Notes under the pieces: generated by a model
Database searches by the model: none
Told to the model about the DNA's origin: nothing
What the model saw: only the letters and a program-made list of their open reading frames with translations
Shown: positions 55,723 through 64,000 of the stretch, in pieces
Layout of the letters: each line of letters opens with the position of its first letter
Numbering within the stretch: the first letter of the stretch is position 1
Program-made: the position numbers and the translations under genes
Source of the DNA: Acidovorax sp. sic0104
Lineage (GTDB): Bacteria > Pseudomonadota > Gammaproteobacteria > Burkholderiales > Burkholderiaceae_C
Assembly (NCBI RefSeq): GCF_019219095.1
Contig: NZ_JAHUWH010000017.1
Coordinates: 1-64,000, forward strand
DNA length: 64,000 bases
Direction of reading: 5' to 3'

Positions 55723-56370
55723 TCAGGAGTTCTCGAGGACGATGCCCTCGATGCAGTTGGCCACGTCCTCGCACTTGTCGGTGATGGTCTCGAGCAGCTC
55801 GTAGATGGCCTTGAGCTTGATCACTTCGCGGACATCGGGCTCCTCGCGGAACAGCTTGCTCATGGCGCTGCGCATCACGCGGTCGGCGTCGGATTCGAGC
55901 TTGTCGATTTCCTCGCAGGTCTTGAGCGCGGCCTCGGCCACGGCCGGGTCGGCGATCTTGTCCAAGAGCTTCACGGCATCGCGCAGGCGCTCGCAGCACT
56001 TGAGGCTCAGGTCCGTGAGGCGCGTGATTTCCTCGGTCATGTGGCGCACGTCATACAGCGCCATGGTCTCGGCGGAGTCCTGGATCAGGTCGGCCACGTC
56101 ATCCATCGTGTTGATGAGCGTGTGGATCTGCTCACGGTCGATGGGGGTGATGAAGGTCTTGTGGATGGACTTGTTCACCTCGTGCGTCACACGGTCGGCG
56201 GCGCGTTCGGCGTTGTCCACGTCCTGGTTGTACTTGTCGCGCAGGTGCGGATCGTTGTAGTTGGCCACCAGTTGCGAAAACGCCCGGGCCGCCTCGACGA
56301 TCCGGTCCGCATGCTGGTTGAACATCTCGAAAAAATTGCCTTCGCGTGGCAACAGCTTGGCAAACAGCAT
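55723..56370 (-). CDS. DUF47 (PhoU-like) protein paired with the PIT transporter
   Basis: This 215-residue all-helical protein starts MLFAKLLPREGNFFEMFNQHADRI and has the acidic motifs DNAERAADRVTHEV and EIDKLESDADRVMRSAM, which in PhoU-type proteins bind metals. DUF47 proteins regulate the adjoining PIT transporter. It is the first gene of a two-gene operon whose promoter region carries three Pho-box-like repeats. Confidence 0.92.
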   Translation of the reverse strand: MLFAKLLPREGNFFEMFNQHADRIVEAARAFSQLVANYNDPHLRDKYNQDVDNAERAADRVTHEVNKSIHKTFITPIDREQIHTLINTMDDVADLIQDSAETMALYDVRHMTEEITRLTDLSLKCCERLRDAVKLLDKIADPAVAEAALKTCEEIDKLESDADRVMRSAMSKLFREEPDVREVIKLKAIYELLETITDKCEDVANCIEGIVLENS

Positions 56371-56415
56371 GGAGGCTCCTGCAGGGGGATCGGTTTTTTG
56401 AAAAGAGACAAAGCC

Positions 56416-56442
56416 ATGACATTCACATGACTTTTTGGTGAC
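56416..56442 (-). promoter_or_regulatory. Triple Pho-box-like repeat (PhoB site)
   Basis: Read on the minus strand, GTCAC, GTCAT and GTCAT occur exactly 11 bp apart (starting at 56442, 56431 and 56420). This matches the 11-bp direct-repeat spacing of PhoB-bound Pho boxes (TGTCA-type units). The last unit lies 46 bp upstream of the DUF47 ATG. Induction by phosphate starvation is inferred. Confidence 0.65.
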
Positions 56443-56591
56443 TCCGGGAGTTTAACCGCCCGCCTTCCTGCGCTCCTGCCTTCCGCACGCCCACGCCAGC
56501 GCGGACCGCCGCACGACGCCTGCAGGCAGGCACCACGTTGCTGATACGGGGGCGAAATTGGCCGTCTGCGCCCTACCAGCAAGCGCCAACC

Positions 56592-56608
56592 GCTATCCAA
56601 TCCATAGC
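56592..56608. repeat. Dispersed palindrome, intergenic
   Basis: GCTATccaatccATAGC is a perfect 5-bp dyad around a 7-nt core, preceded by AAGCGCC. Same family as the elements in genes. Confidence 0.5.
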
Positions 56609-56790
56609 AATTGCAGGGATGACTGCCGCAAGGCGCTGCGCAGGGTCGGCGCGCTCCTACAAATAAGCGCCACGAGCTCCCACAGCATGCGGCTCGCAGC
56701 GCCGTAGATTGGACCGACGCCCCGAGCGGAGCGGCCCCTGCGCACCTGCGCAGGCCTTCAAGACCCACGACTTCAGCAAGGACATCCTCC

Positions 56791-57441
56791 ATGAGCACTT
56801 TCTTCACCCGCCAGGTTCCGCTGGCCCTGGCCATCGCAGCCTGCACCCTGGCGAGCGCGCAGGCCCAATCCAGCGCATCGTCCTCCGCACCGCCATCGAC
56901 CGCGGCAGCGTACGACGGGGGTTCCGGCCGCGGGTCCGTGCTGCCCTATACCCAGGACGGCTACATCGGGCTGAACGGCGGCCGCTCCAACTACAGCCTG
57001 AGCAACGGCCCCGCAGGTCTGGGGCTGAGCCAGGATGATTCGGGCAATGCCTACAAGATCTACGCCGGCGGCTTCTTCCACCGCAACGTGGGCGTGGAAC
57101 TGGGCTACCTGAACGCCGGTACGGCGCACCGCCTGGGCGGTGACACCAAGGCCCACGGCTTCAACCTGAGCCTGGTCGGCCGTGCGCCGCTGGGCGAGCA
57201 GTTCGACGTGTTCGGCAAGATCGGCACCACCTATGGCCGCACACGCACCTCCGGCCTCGCGGCCACGGGCGTCTCGCTGGGCAAGGAAGACGGCTTCGGG
57301 CTGTCCTACGGCCTGGGCGCGCGCTGGGCCTTCACGCCGCAATGGGCGGCAGTGGTCGAATGGGAGCGCCACAAGTTCAAGTTTTCGGACGGCGACGATT
57401 CGGTGAACCTGACGACCGTGGGCCTGCAGTACCGCTTCTGA
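56791..57441 (+). CDS. Outer-membrane beta-barrel protein (OmpA/OmpW-like)
   Basis: This 216-residue protein has a signal peptide ending SAQAQ (about residue 26), a short Ser-rich spacer, and alternating strands of an 8-stranded barrel (GYIGLNGGRSNYSL, YKIYAGGFFHRNVGVELGYLNAG, FGLSYGLGARWAFTP). It ends with LQYRF, whose terminal Phe is the outer-membrane assembly signal. The function is unknown; such proteins are often surface-exposed. A bidirectional terminator follows. Confidence 0.85.
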   Translation: MSTFFTRQVPLALAIAACTLASAQAQSSASSSAPPSTAAAYDGGSGRGSVLPYTQDGYIGLNGGRSNYSLSNGPAGLGLSQDDSGNAYKIYAGGFFHRNVGVELGYLNAGTAHRLGGDTKAHGFNLSLVGRAPLGEQFDVFGKIGTTYGRTRTSGLAATGVSLGKEDGFGLSYGLGARWAFTPQWAAVVEWERHKFKFSDGDDSVNLTTVGLQYRF

Positions 57442-57490
57442 GGCCCGTGCCGGGCAGCCTGCCGGCCACGCAGGCACCGCTCCCCAAAAC

Positions 57491-57522
57491 AAAAAAGCGC
57501 AGCTCGAAAGCTGCGCTTTTTT
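57491..57522. terminator. Bidirectional terminator between the barrel gene and livF
   Basis: AAAAAAGCGCAGCT-cgaa-AGCTGCGCTTTTTT is a perfect dyad with A- and T-runs on both sides. It separates convergent genes. Confidence 0.9.
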
Positions 57523-57578
57523 GATTCTGCGGACTGGCCCCGCCCCGGCGGATGGGCCTTGCGGCGCGCGGTAGCTGC

Positions 57579-58307
57579 TTACTCGCCCAGGTAGGCCGCG
57601 CGCACCTTCGGATCGTTCAGCAGACCCTGGCCGGGGCCCGTCATGGTGATCAGACCGGACTCCATCACGTAGCCACGGTCGGCAATGGCGAGCGCGCGGC
57701 TGGCGTTCTGCTCCACCAGAACGATGGTCACGCCCAGGGCGTACACATCGCGCACCACTTCGAAGATCTTGTCCACCATGATGGGCGACAAACCCATGGA
57801 GGGCTCATCGAGCAGCAGCACCTTGGGCTGGCTCATCAGCGCGCGGCCCATGGCCAGCATCTGCTGCTCGCCGCCGGACATGGTGCCGGCCAGCTGGTCC
57901 TTGCGCTCGCGCAGGCGCGGGAAGATGGTGAACATCTTCTCGATATCGGCCAGGATGCCGGCCTTGTCCTTGCGGATGTAGGCGCCCATCTGCAGGTTCT
58001 CGGTGATGGTCATGCGCGCGAACACGCCGCGGCCTTCCGGCACCATCACCAGGCCTTCCTTGACCAGGTCCCAGGCGCCCTTGCCCTTGATGCTCTTGCC
58101 CAGGTATTCGATGTCGCCATCGTTCATGCCCAGGGTGCCGGTGATGGCCTTCATGGTGGTGGTCTTGCCGGCGCCGTTGGAGCCGATGAGCGACACCAGT
58201 TCGCCCTCACGCACTTCGAAGTCCACGCCCTTGACGGCCTGGATACCGCCGTAGGCCACCTTCAGGCCCTTGACCTGCAATAAAACTTTGTTGGATTTTT
58301 CGGCCAT
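57579..58307 (-). CDS. livF: Branched-chain amino acid ABC transporter ATP-binding protein LivF
   Basis: This 242-residue ATPase has Walker A GSNGAGKTT, the ABC signature MSGGEQQMLAMGRAL, Walker B LLLDEPSMGL, and the LivF-type C-terminus. It powers uptake of branched-chain amino acids or similar amides together with LivG. It follows livG by 12 bp. No substrate-binding protein gene lies in the window. Confidence 0.93.
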   Translation of the reverse strand: MAEKSNKVLLQVKGLKVAYGGIQAVKGVDFEVREGELVSLIGSNGAGKTTTMKAITGTLGMNDGDIEYLGKSIKGKGAWDLVKEGLVMVPEGRGVFARMTITENLQMGAYIRKDKAGILADIEKMFTIFPRLRERKDQLAGTMSGGEQQMLAMGRALMSQPKVLLLDEPSMGLSPIMVDKIFEVVRDVYALGVTIVLVEQNASRALAIADRGYVMESGLITMTGPGQGLLNDPKVRAAYLGE

Positions 58308-58319
58308 TTGTTATGTCCT

Positions 58320-59102
58320 TCAGTGCCCGCCGGTGCCCAGATAGGCCTCGATCACTTTTTCGTTCTTCTGCACTTCGGCCGGGTTGCCCTCGGCGATCTG
58401 CTTGCCATAGTCGAGCACCGTCACACGGTCGCACAAACCCATCACCAGCTTCACATCGTGCTCGATGAGCAAGATGGTGCGGTTGTCGTTGCGGATGCGG
58501 TCGATGAGTTCGCGCAGCTGCACCTTCTCGGTGGCGTTCATGCCGGCCGCGGGCTCGTCCAGTGCGATGAGCTGGGGGTCGGTGGCCAGGGCGCGGGCAA
58601 TCTCCAGGCGGCGCTGGTCGCCGTAGCTCAGCGTGCGCGCCTTGTAGTCGGCGAACTTGCCGATGCCCACGTAGTCCAGCAATTCCTGCGCGCGACGGCG
58701 GATGGCGGCTTCTTCTTCCTTGAAGCCCTTGGTGCGGAACACCGCCCCCACCAGGCCGGACTTGGTGCGGATGTGGCGGCCCACCATCACGTTCTCCAGC
58801 GCCGTCATCTCAGCAAAGAGGCGAATGTTCTGGAACGTGCGGGCAATGCCGGCCTTGGCCACTTCATGCACGGCCGTGGGCTCGTAAGGCTTGCCAGCGA
58901 GTTCGAACGAGCCGGCGTCCGGCGTGTAGAGGCCGGTGATCACGTTGAAGAACGTGGTCTTGCCGGCGCCGTTGGGGCCGATCAGGCCGTAGACCTGGCC
59001 GCGCTGGATGGTGATGCCCACGTCGGACAGGGCCTGCAGGCCGCCGAAGCGCTTGGAGATACCGGCGACCTTCAGCACCACTTCATTGGATTTCTCTGTC
59101 AT
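58320..59102 (-). CDS. livG: Branched-chain amino acid ABC transporter ATP-binding protein LivG
   Basis: This 260-residue ATPase has Walker A GPNGAGKTT, signature LSYGDQRRLEIARALA, Walker B LIALDEPAAGMN, and the long LivG insertion (GRHIRTKSGLVGAVFRTKGFKEEEA). It is the partner of LivF. It is in operon order livH-livM-livG-livF. Confidence 0.93.
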   Translation of the reverse strand: MTEKSNEVVLKVAGISKRFGGLQALSDVGITIQRGQVYGLIGPNGAGKTTFFNVITGLYTPDAGSFELAGKPYEPTAVHEVAKAGIARTFQNIRLFAEMTALENVMVGRHIRTKSGLVGAVFRTKGFKEEEAAIRRRAQELLDYVGIGKFADYKARTLSYGDQRRLEIARALATDPQLIALDEPAAGMNATEKVQLRELIDRIRNDNRTILLIEHDVKLVMGLCDRVTVLDYGKQIAEGNPAEVQKNEKVIEAYLGTGGH

Positions 59103-59127
59103 TGCTAACTTTCGGTGGTGTTCGGCT

Positions 59128-60204
59128 TCAGGTCTTCTGCGTCAGGCTCTTGCCGTGCTCGGGCGAAGGCCACAGGCCGCGGGGGCGCAGCAGCATGATG
59201 ATGATCATGGCCAGGGCGATCAGCAGCTGGCGCAGGATGGCGGAGTCCAGGCGGCCGTCCGTCATGGCCTGCAGCGGCCCTGCCACGTAGCGCAGCACTT
59301 CGGGAAGCGCCGACAGCAGCACGGCACCCAGGATCACGCCGGGGATGTGGCCGATGCCGCCCAGCACCACCATGGCGACGATCATGACCGACTCCATCAG
59401 GCTGAACGACTCGGGGGAGACGAAGCCCTGGAACGCACCGAACATCGCACCCGACACGCCGCCGAACGACGCGCCCATGGCAAACGCCAGCAGCTTCATG
59501 TTGCGGGTGTTGATGCCCATGGCCTTGGCAGCGATTTCATCTTCGCGGATGGCCATCCAGGCGCGACCGACGCGCGAGTCCTGCAGGCGATAGCAGATGA
59601 CCACCGAGATCACCACCAGCACCAGGAACAGGTAGTAGTACAGCGTGACGGAGTTGATGTCGAAGCCGAACAGCTCCAGGCGCTTGCCCAGGTCAAGGCC
59701 GAAGATCTTGACCGAGTCGATCTGGCCCAGGCCCTTGGGGCCGTTGGTCAGGTTGACGGGGTGGTCCAGGTTGTTCAGGAAGATGCGGATGATTTCGCCG
59801 AAGCCCAGCGTGACGATGGCCAGGTAGTCGCCGCGCAGCTTCAGCGTGGGTGCCCCTAAAAGCGCCCCGAAGAATGCCGCCAGCAATGCCGCGACCGGTA
59901 TGACCAGCCACAGCGAGGTATGCAGACCGTTCGGGAACATCGCAGCGAACGCGGCGAAGGTATCGGCCAGGTGCGGCGACGCCATCAGTGCGAACAAATA
60001 GGCACCCACGGCGTAGAACGCCACGTAGCCCAGGTCGAGCAGGCCGGCGTAGCCCACGACGATGTTCAGGCCCAGGGCCAGCATCACGTACAGCAGGGCC
60101 AGGTCGGCAATGCGCACCCAGGCGTTGCCGAAGAATTGCAGGATCAGTGGCAGCACCAGCAGCGCGATCGCGCCGATGACCCAGTTGGTTTTGGTGTTCT
60201 TCAT
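59128..60204 (-). CDS. livM: Branched-chain amino acid ABC transporter permease LivM
   Basis: This 358-residue permease has about nine or ten membrane segments. Family landmarks are LALGLNIVVGYAGLLDLGYVAFYAVGAY, LGAPTLKLRGDYLAIVTLGFGEIIRI and IREDEIAAKAMGINTRNMKLLAF. The ATG at 60204 has GAGGAG upstream. It pairs with LivH to form the pore. Confidence 0.92.
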   Translation of the reverse strand: MKNTKTNWVIGAIALLVLPLILQFFGNAWVRIADLALLYVMLALGLNIVVGYAGLLDLGYVAFYAVGAYLFALMASPHLADTFAAFAAMFPNGLHTSLWLVIPVAALLAAFFGALLGAPTLKLRGDYLAIVTLGFGEIIRIFLNNLDHPVNLTNGPKGLGQIDSVKIFGLDLGKRLELFGFDINSVTLYYYLFLVLVVISVVICYRLQDSRVGRAWMAIREDEIAAKAMGINTRNMKLLAFAMGASFGGVSGAMFGAFQGFVSPESFSLMESVMIVAMVVLGGIGHIPGVILGAVLLSALPEVLRYVAGPLQAMTDGRLDSAILRQLLIALAMIIIMLLRPRGLWPSPEHGKSLTQKT

Positions 60205-60217
60205 GGTGTGGTGCTCC

Positions 60218-61147
60218 TCAGGCTCGGTCCGCCACACGCTCACCCAGCAGGCCCGAAGGGCGCAGCGTCAGGATGATGATGAGCACGATGAACGCAAAGA
60301 TGTCGGTGTAATGGCTGCCCAGGAGGCCGCCCGTGAGCGTGCCGATGTAGCCCGAGCCGATGGCTTCGATGAGGCCCAGCAGGATGCCGCCCACCACTGC
60401 GCCGGCCAGGTTGCCGATGCCGCCGAACACGGCCGCCGTGAAGGCCTTGAGCCCGGGCAGGAAGCCCATCGTGTGCTGCGCCGTGCCGTAGTTGGATGCG
60501 TACATGATGCCGGCGATGGCCGCCAGGATGGCGCCGATGATGAAGGTGGCCGAAATCACCATGTCGGGCTTGACGCCCATCAGCGAAGCCACGCGGGGGT
60601 TTTCTGCCGTGGCGCGCATGGCGCGGCCCAGGTTGGTGTGGTTCACCAGATAGACCAGCGAGGCCAGCGCGACGGCCGTCACACCCAGGATCAGGATCTG
60701 CGTGGGGGTGATGAATGCGCCGCCGATCTGGAACGGAGAGCTGGGCAGCAGCGTCGGATAAGGCTTGTAATTGGGCTTCCAGATGATCATCGCCAGCGTC
60801 TGCAGCAGGATCGACATGCCGATGGCGGTGATCAGGGGAGCCAGGCGCGGGCTGCTGCGCAGCGGCCGGTAGGCGATTTTCTCGATCGTGAAGTTCAGGG
60901 TGGCAGCCACCACGCACGCAATGATGGTGGCCAGCAGCAGGATGACCCAGCCGGGGGCGCCGGGCATTGCGCCCTGCATCATCCCTATGCAGCTCCAGCT
61001 GGTGAGTGCACCGATCATCAGCACTTCGCCGTGGGCGAAATTGATCAGTTGAATAATGCCGTACACCATGGTGTAGCCCAAGGCTATCAAGGCGTACATG
61101 CTGCCGAGAACCAGACCGTTGATGATCTGTTGCAGCAAAATGTCCAT
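60218..61147 (-). CDS. livH: Branched-chain amino acid ABC transporter permease LivH
   Basis: This 309-residue permease has the LivH start QQIINGLVLGSMYALIALGYTMVYGIIQLINFAHGE, the coupling segment GRAMRATAENPRVASLMGV, and the ending GLLGSHYTDIFAFIVLIIILTLRPSGLLGE. About eight membrane segments. It is the first gene of livHMGF. The region upstream (61148-61462) has a terminator but no gene. Confidence 0.92.
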   Translation of the reverse strand: MDILLQQIINGLVLGSMYALIALGYTMVYGIIQLINFAHGEVLMIGALTSWSCIGMMQGAMPGAPGWVILLLATIIACVVAATLNFTIEKIAYRPLRSSPRLAPLITAIGMSILLQTLAMIIWKPNYKPYPTLLPSSPFQIGGAFITPTQILILGVTAVALASLVYLVNHTNLGRAMRATAENPRVASLMGVKPDMVISATFIIGAILAAIAGIMYASNYGTAQHTMGFLPGLKAFTAAVFGGIGNLAGAVVGGILLGLIEAIGSGYIGTLTGGLLGSHYTDIFAFIVLIIILTLRPSGLLGERVADRA

Positions 61148-61462
61148 AAGAGAAGTCCTTCGTTTGTGACGCACCCACCGCTTTGGCACCGGAATCGGTA
61201 CAGCCTTGTGGGCCCGACTGCCATCTAGCAAAAAACCCGCCAGAAATGCAGCTGTGCGGGTTTGTGGTCGGGATTGTAGCGAGTAGTCACAAGCGGCCCC
61301 CACCAAGCCGGGCGGGGTTTTCCCTCGGGTTCGGGCCACATCAGCGCGGAACGCGATTCATAAGCCTGCATGATGCAAGCAGGAATATTGATGTGCAAAC
61401 TTATTACCAATCCGATGCAAAATCAGCATGACGATGTGTGCCGCACCCCGTTTTGCGCGGCG
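61148..61462. other. Gap between rarA and livH
   Basis: These 315 bp contain a minus-strand terminator (61232-61263), expected to end the rarA transcript, and presumably the livHMGF promoter closer to livH. I see no gene and no clear regulator site. Confidence 0.55.
61232..61263 (-). terminator. Probable rarA terminator
   Basis: On the minus strand AAACCCGC...GCGGGTTTTTT forms an 8-bp stem with a T-run. It lies about 200 bp after the rarA stop. Confidence 0.65.
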
Positions 61463-62794
61463 TCAAGAATCGTCGCCCAGCCCCTGGGGTGGCTCGGCTG
61501 ACGCATTGCGTTCGCGCAACTCGCGCAATTTCTGTGCAATCTTTATTTCGAGGCCTCGCTCCACCGGCTGGTAGAAGCCCGGCTCGGGCATGCCATCGGG
61601 GAGATAGTTTTCGCCGGCGGCAAAGCCGCCCTCCTCGTCGTGTGCGTAGCGGTAGCCCTTGCCGTAATCGAGCTCTTTCATGAGCTTGGTCGGTGCATTG
61701 CGCAGGTGCATCGGCACCGGGCGGGTGCCGTCCTTCTTCACCCAGGCGCGGGCCGCGTTGTAGGCCTTGTAGACCGCATTCGACTTGGGCGCCACGGCCA
61801 GGTACACGACGCACTCGGCCAGCGCCAGCTCGCCCTCGGGCGTACCCAGGCGTTCGTAGACCTCGGCGGCGTCGAGCGCCAGACGCAGCGCGCGCGGGTC
61901 GGCCAGGCCGATGTCTTCGCTGGCCATGCGCACCAGGCGGCGTGCCATGTAGCGCGGGTCGGCCCCGCCGTCGAGCATGCGCACCAGCCAGTACAGCGCG
62001 GCGTCGGGATCCGAGCCGCGCACCGACTTGTGCAGCGCGCTGATGGTGTCGTAGAACTGCTCGCCGCCCTTGTCGTAGCGGCGCATGCGCTCGCCCAGCA
62101 CCTTGAGCAGCCAGGCGTCGGTGATCTCGGCAAGCTTCTCCTGGGCAGCGGCCATGGCCAGCGTCTCCAGGGTGTTGAGCAGCCGGCGGGCGTCGCCGTC
62201 GGCATAGGCCACCAGGCGGTCGATTGCTACATTTTCAATAGCTGGAAGCGCTTTCTCCGTCTGCGCCAGAGCCACAATCTGCTTCAAATCCTCTTCCGAC
62301 AGCGGCTGCAGCACATACACGGCAGCGCGCGACAGCAGCGCGGAGTTGACCTCGAACGACGGGTTCTCGGTGGTGGCGCCGATGAAGGTGAACAGGCCCG
62401 ATTCGACATGCGGCAGGAAGGCGTCCTGCTGGCTCTTGTTGAAGCGGTGCACTTCGTCGACGAACACGATGGTGCGCTGCTGCATCAGCCCGTCGCGCGC
62501 CGCCTGGGCGCGCTCGACCGCCTCACGGATGTCCTTGACCCCGCCCAGCACCGCGCTGATGCTGATGAACTGCGCATCGAACGCATCGGCCATGAGCCGC
62601 GCGATGGTGGTCTTGCCCACGCCCGGCGGCCCCCACAGGATGCAGCTGTGGGGCCGGCCCGACTCGAACGCCAGGCGCAGCGGCATGCCGGGGCCCAGCA
62701 CATGCTGCTGGCCTATCACCTCGCCGAGCGTGCGAGGGCGCAGCCGTTCGGCCAGGGGCTGGTGCAGGTGGGGCGATGGAGGCGCTTCGGTCAT
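61463..62794 (-). CDS. rarA: Replication-associated recombination protein A (RarA/MgsA)
   Basis: This 443-residue AAA+ ATPase works at stalled replication forks and resembles clamp-loader subunits. It has GPPGVGKTTIARL (Walker A, about residue 55), VDEVHRFNKSQQDAFLPHVE (Walker B), GATTENPSFEVN (sensor 1), and the C-terminal MgsA tetramerisation region (GSDPDAALYWLVRMLDGG, RLVRMASEDIGLADP). A dispersed palindrome (62226-62242) lies in the coding region and encodes AIENVA. Confidence 0.95.
   Translation of the reverse strand: MTEAPPSPHLHQPLAERLRPRTLGEVIGQQHVLGPGMPLRLAFESGRPHSCILWGPPGVGKTTIARLMADAFDAQFISISAVLGGVKDIREAVERAQAARDGLMQQRTIVFVDEVHRFNKSQQDAFLPHVESGLFTFIGATTENPSFEVNSALLSRAAVYVLQPLSEEDLKQIVALAQTEKALPAIENVAIDRLVAYADGDARRLLNTLETLAMAAAQEKLAEITDAWLLKVLGERMRRYDKGGEQFYDTISALHKSVRGSDPDAALYWLVRMLDGGADPRYMARRLVRMASEDIGLADPRALRLALDAAEVYERLGTPEGELALAECVVYLAVAPKSNAVYKAYNAARAWVKKDGTRPVPMHLRNAPTKLMKELDYGKGYRYAHDEEGGFAAGENYLPDGMPEPGFYQPVERGLEIKIAQKLRELRERNASAEPPQGLGDDS
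62226..62242. repeat. Dispersed palindrome inside rarA
   Basis: GCTAcattttcaaTAGC is a 4-bp dyad around an AT-rich core, followed by AAGCGCTT, which also occurs in other members. It is read in frame in a low-conservation loop of RarA. Confidence 0.45.
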
Positions 62795-63016
62795 GCTCCG
62801 ATTCCATCACATCCGCCTGGCCCGCAGGCCGCAACGGGCATGGCGTGCGTGCAGGATGCGGCCCTGCCCGACACGAGCTTCTTGCGCCGCGCCGACGGCA
62901 CTGCCGGCGGCTGCCAGCCCGGTACGGCCCCCAGGTGACAGACATGGAGCAACCCAGCGTCTAGTATCAGGCCGGCCAGTTCACACATTCCCGTCCATTA
63001 CCGGAGCCTGCCAGCC

Positions 63017-63376
63017 ATGTCCCTTGCAGCCAATATCGTCGTCGGCCTGATCGGCGTCCTGCACGTCTACATCCTCGTGCTCGAGATGTTCCTGTGGGAA
63101 AAGCCCGCCGGGCGCAAGGCCTTCGGCCAGTCCAGGGAGCAGGCCGCAGCCACCAAGGTGCTGGCTGCCAATCAGGGCCTGTACAACGGCTTTCTTGCCG
63201 CAGGGCTGTTCTGGGGCCTGTACCTGGGCGACGCCGCAGGCCTGGGCGTGAAGGTGTTCTTCCTGCTGTGCGTGCTGGTCGCCGGCCTGTACGGCGCGGC
63301 CACAGCCAGCCGCAAGATCCTGTTCATCCAGTCCGTGCCCGCCGCCATCGGGCTGGCTCTTTTGCTGCTGGCCTGA
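63017..63376 (+). CDS. DUF1304 family small membrane protein
   Basis: This 119-residue protein has four membrane helices and the DUF1304 pattern: LHVYILVLEMFLWEKPAGRKAFG followed by NQGLYNGFLAAGLFWG. The function of the family is not known. It stands alone; the 222 bp before it (62795-63016) hold nothing that I can name. Confidence 0.88.
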   Translation: MSLAANIVVGLIGVLHVYILVLEMFLWEKPAGRKAFGQSREQAAATKVLAANQGLYNGFLAAGLFWGLYLGDAAGLGVKVFFLLCVLVAGLYGAATASRKILFIQSVPAAIGLALLLLA

Positions 63377-63409
63377 GCCCCAGTGCGCGCGGAGCAGGAC
63401 TGCGCCGCT

Positions 63410-64000
63410 CTACTGCTTGACCACATCCGCCCCTGCAGGCGGCTTGAACTGGAAGGTGCCCGCCGGCAGCGATGCGTTGGTCTGCATGCCGTTGAAGCGG
63501 ATCTGCGAACGCTGGCCGAAACTGTCCAGAATGTCCAGGGCTGCCAGTTGCTCGCTGGCAAAGCCCACGCGCACGCTCTTGAGCTGGCCTTCCTTGGTCT
63601 TGGGGGTGGCCAGCACCCACTGCAGGCCGTCCTGGTCTGGAGCGTTTTCAAGCGTGAATTCGGCCTTCAGGGCCGACAGGTCCGGCGCCGATGCCAACAG
63701 CGCTGCCGGCGTGGTGCCAAGCGCCTGTGCCTGGGCGCGCTGCGTGACCTGGTTCAGGTCCACGTCGTAGAGCCACAACGTCTGGCCGTCGGCCACGATG
63801 GTCTGCTCGAAGGGCTTCTTGTAGACGAACTTGAAGCGGTTGGGACGCTGGAACTCGAAGCTGCCGCTCGATTGCTTGGTGCGCGCTGCCTGGCCGTCCT
63901 TGGGCGGAGAGGTCACGGTCTGCGTGAATTCCGCCTTGCCCGTCTGGCTGCCCTTCATGAAGGACTCCAGGTTCTTCAGGCCGTCAGCGCTTGCTGCGCC
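63410..64000 (-). CDS. lolA: Outer-membrane lipoprotein carrier LolA (5' end outside window)
   Basis: The 196 residues visible show the LolA half-barrel: FTQTV, a GSFEFQRPNRFKFVYKKPFEQTIVADGQTLWLYDVDLNQVT core and a C-terminus FQFKPPAGADVV. LolA ferries lipoproteins across the periplasm from LolCDE to LolB. The frame runs open through the window edge at 64000, so the signal peptide and start lie beyond it. An internal ATG at 63958 is not the start. Confidence 0.92.
   Translation of the reverse strand, partial: GAASADGLKNLESFMKGSQTGKAEFTQTVTSPPKDGQAARTKQSSGSFEFQRPNRFKFVYKKPFEQTIVADGQTLWLYDVDLNQVTQRAQAQALGTTPAALLASAPDLSALKAEFTLENAPDQDGLQWVLATPKTKEGQLKSVRVGFASEQLAALDILDSFGQRSQIRFNGMQTNASLPAGTFQFKPPAGADVVKQ

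Larger units (their letters stand above)
56371..56790. other. Divergent region between DUF47-pit and the outer-membrane barrel gene
   Basis: These 420 bp hold the Pho-box-like direct repeats (56416-56442) and a dispersed palindrome (56592-56608) but no credible gene. A promoter for the barrel gene is expected after about 56620. Confidence 0.65.

Overview
This is 64 kb of a high-GC betaproteobacterial chromosome. The gene content (polA / DUF2782 / thrB, a PIT phosphate transporter with a PhoU-like partner, livFGMH, rpsP-rimM-trmD-rplS), the tract-rich GC repeats and the dispersed GCTAT...ATAGC palindromes all suggest Comamonadaceae, most likely Acidovorax or a close relative. The genus is an inference from gene style, not from a search.

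Layout. 1-6.5 kb: polA, a DUF2782-type protein, homoserine kinase, a membrane protein and a FecR-domain protein. 6.5-14.2 kb: a PhoX-type Tat-exported protein diverging, across a Fur-box-like site, from an imelysin / di-haem DUF1111 / second imelysin / DUF1513 operon, a conserved iron-linked periplasmic cluster. 14.3-23.3 kb, minus strand: nine closely spaced genes headed by a small secreted repeat protein and a 1193-residue secreted repeat protein, followed by a secreted protein of unknown family, a CsgG/HfaB-type outer-membrane secretion lipoprotein, a Sel1-type protein, a collagen-like/repeat hybrid, a lipoprotein, an OmpA-domain protein and a zinc-ribbon membrane protein. This looks like a self-contained curli- or holdfast-anchor-like surface fibre system and is the strongest candidate for an undescribed system. 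Its repeat units alternate strictly between about 50 and about 35 residues, and the same repeat occurs in three of its secreted proteins.

23.6-31.3 kb: a lipoprotein, a P-loop kinase-like protein, UvrD helicase, a secreted protein, GMP reductase, an alpha/beta hydrolase and a 3-hydroxyisobutyrate-dehydrogenase-like enzyme, ending at a tRNA-Lys(CTT) gene. 31.3-39.1 kb: a genomic island built at that tRNA. A 112-bp direct repeat of the tRNA 3' half plus its terminator recurs at 36.2 kb, and a decayed third copy lies at 39.0 kb, giving two tandem units. Unit 1 has an SOS-controlled gene, collapsed prophage genes (terminase, portal and methyltransferase fragments) and an intact AT-rich toxin-antitoxin-SecB-like chaperone (TAC) module. 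Unit 2 has an exported papain-like/NlpC-type protein and a membrane-anchored partner.

39.2-64 kb is core genome: a solitary BcsZ-type cellulase, a Bcr/CflA-type transporter, a PAS-GGDEF diguanylate cyclase, a DEAD-box helicase, oligoribonuclease, an M48 protease, pterin dehydratase, RsgA, a CbiB-like protein, a CoA pyrophosphatase, the rplS-trmD-rimM-rpsP operon, a GNAT enzyme, a TM2 protein, Pit plus DUF47 under a triple Pho-box-like site, an outer-membrane beta-barrel, livFGMH, RarA, a DUF1304 protein and the 3' part of lolA, cut by the window end.
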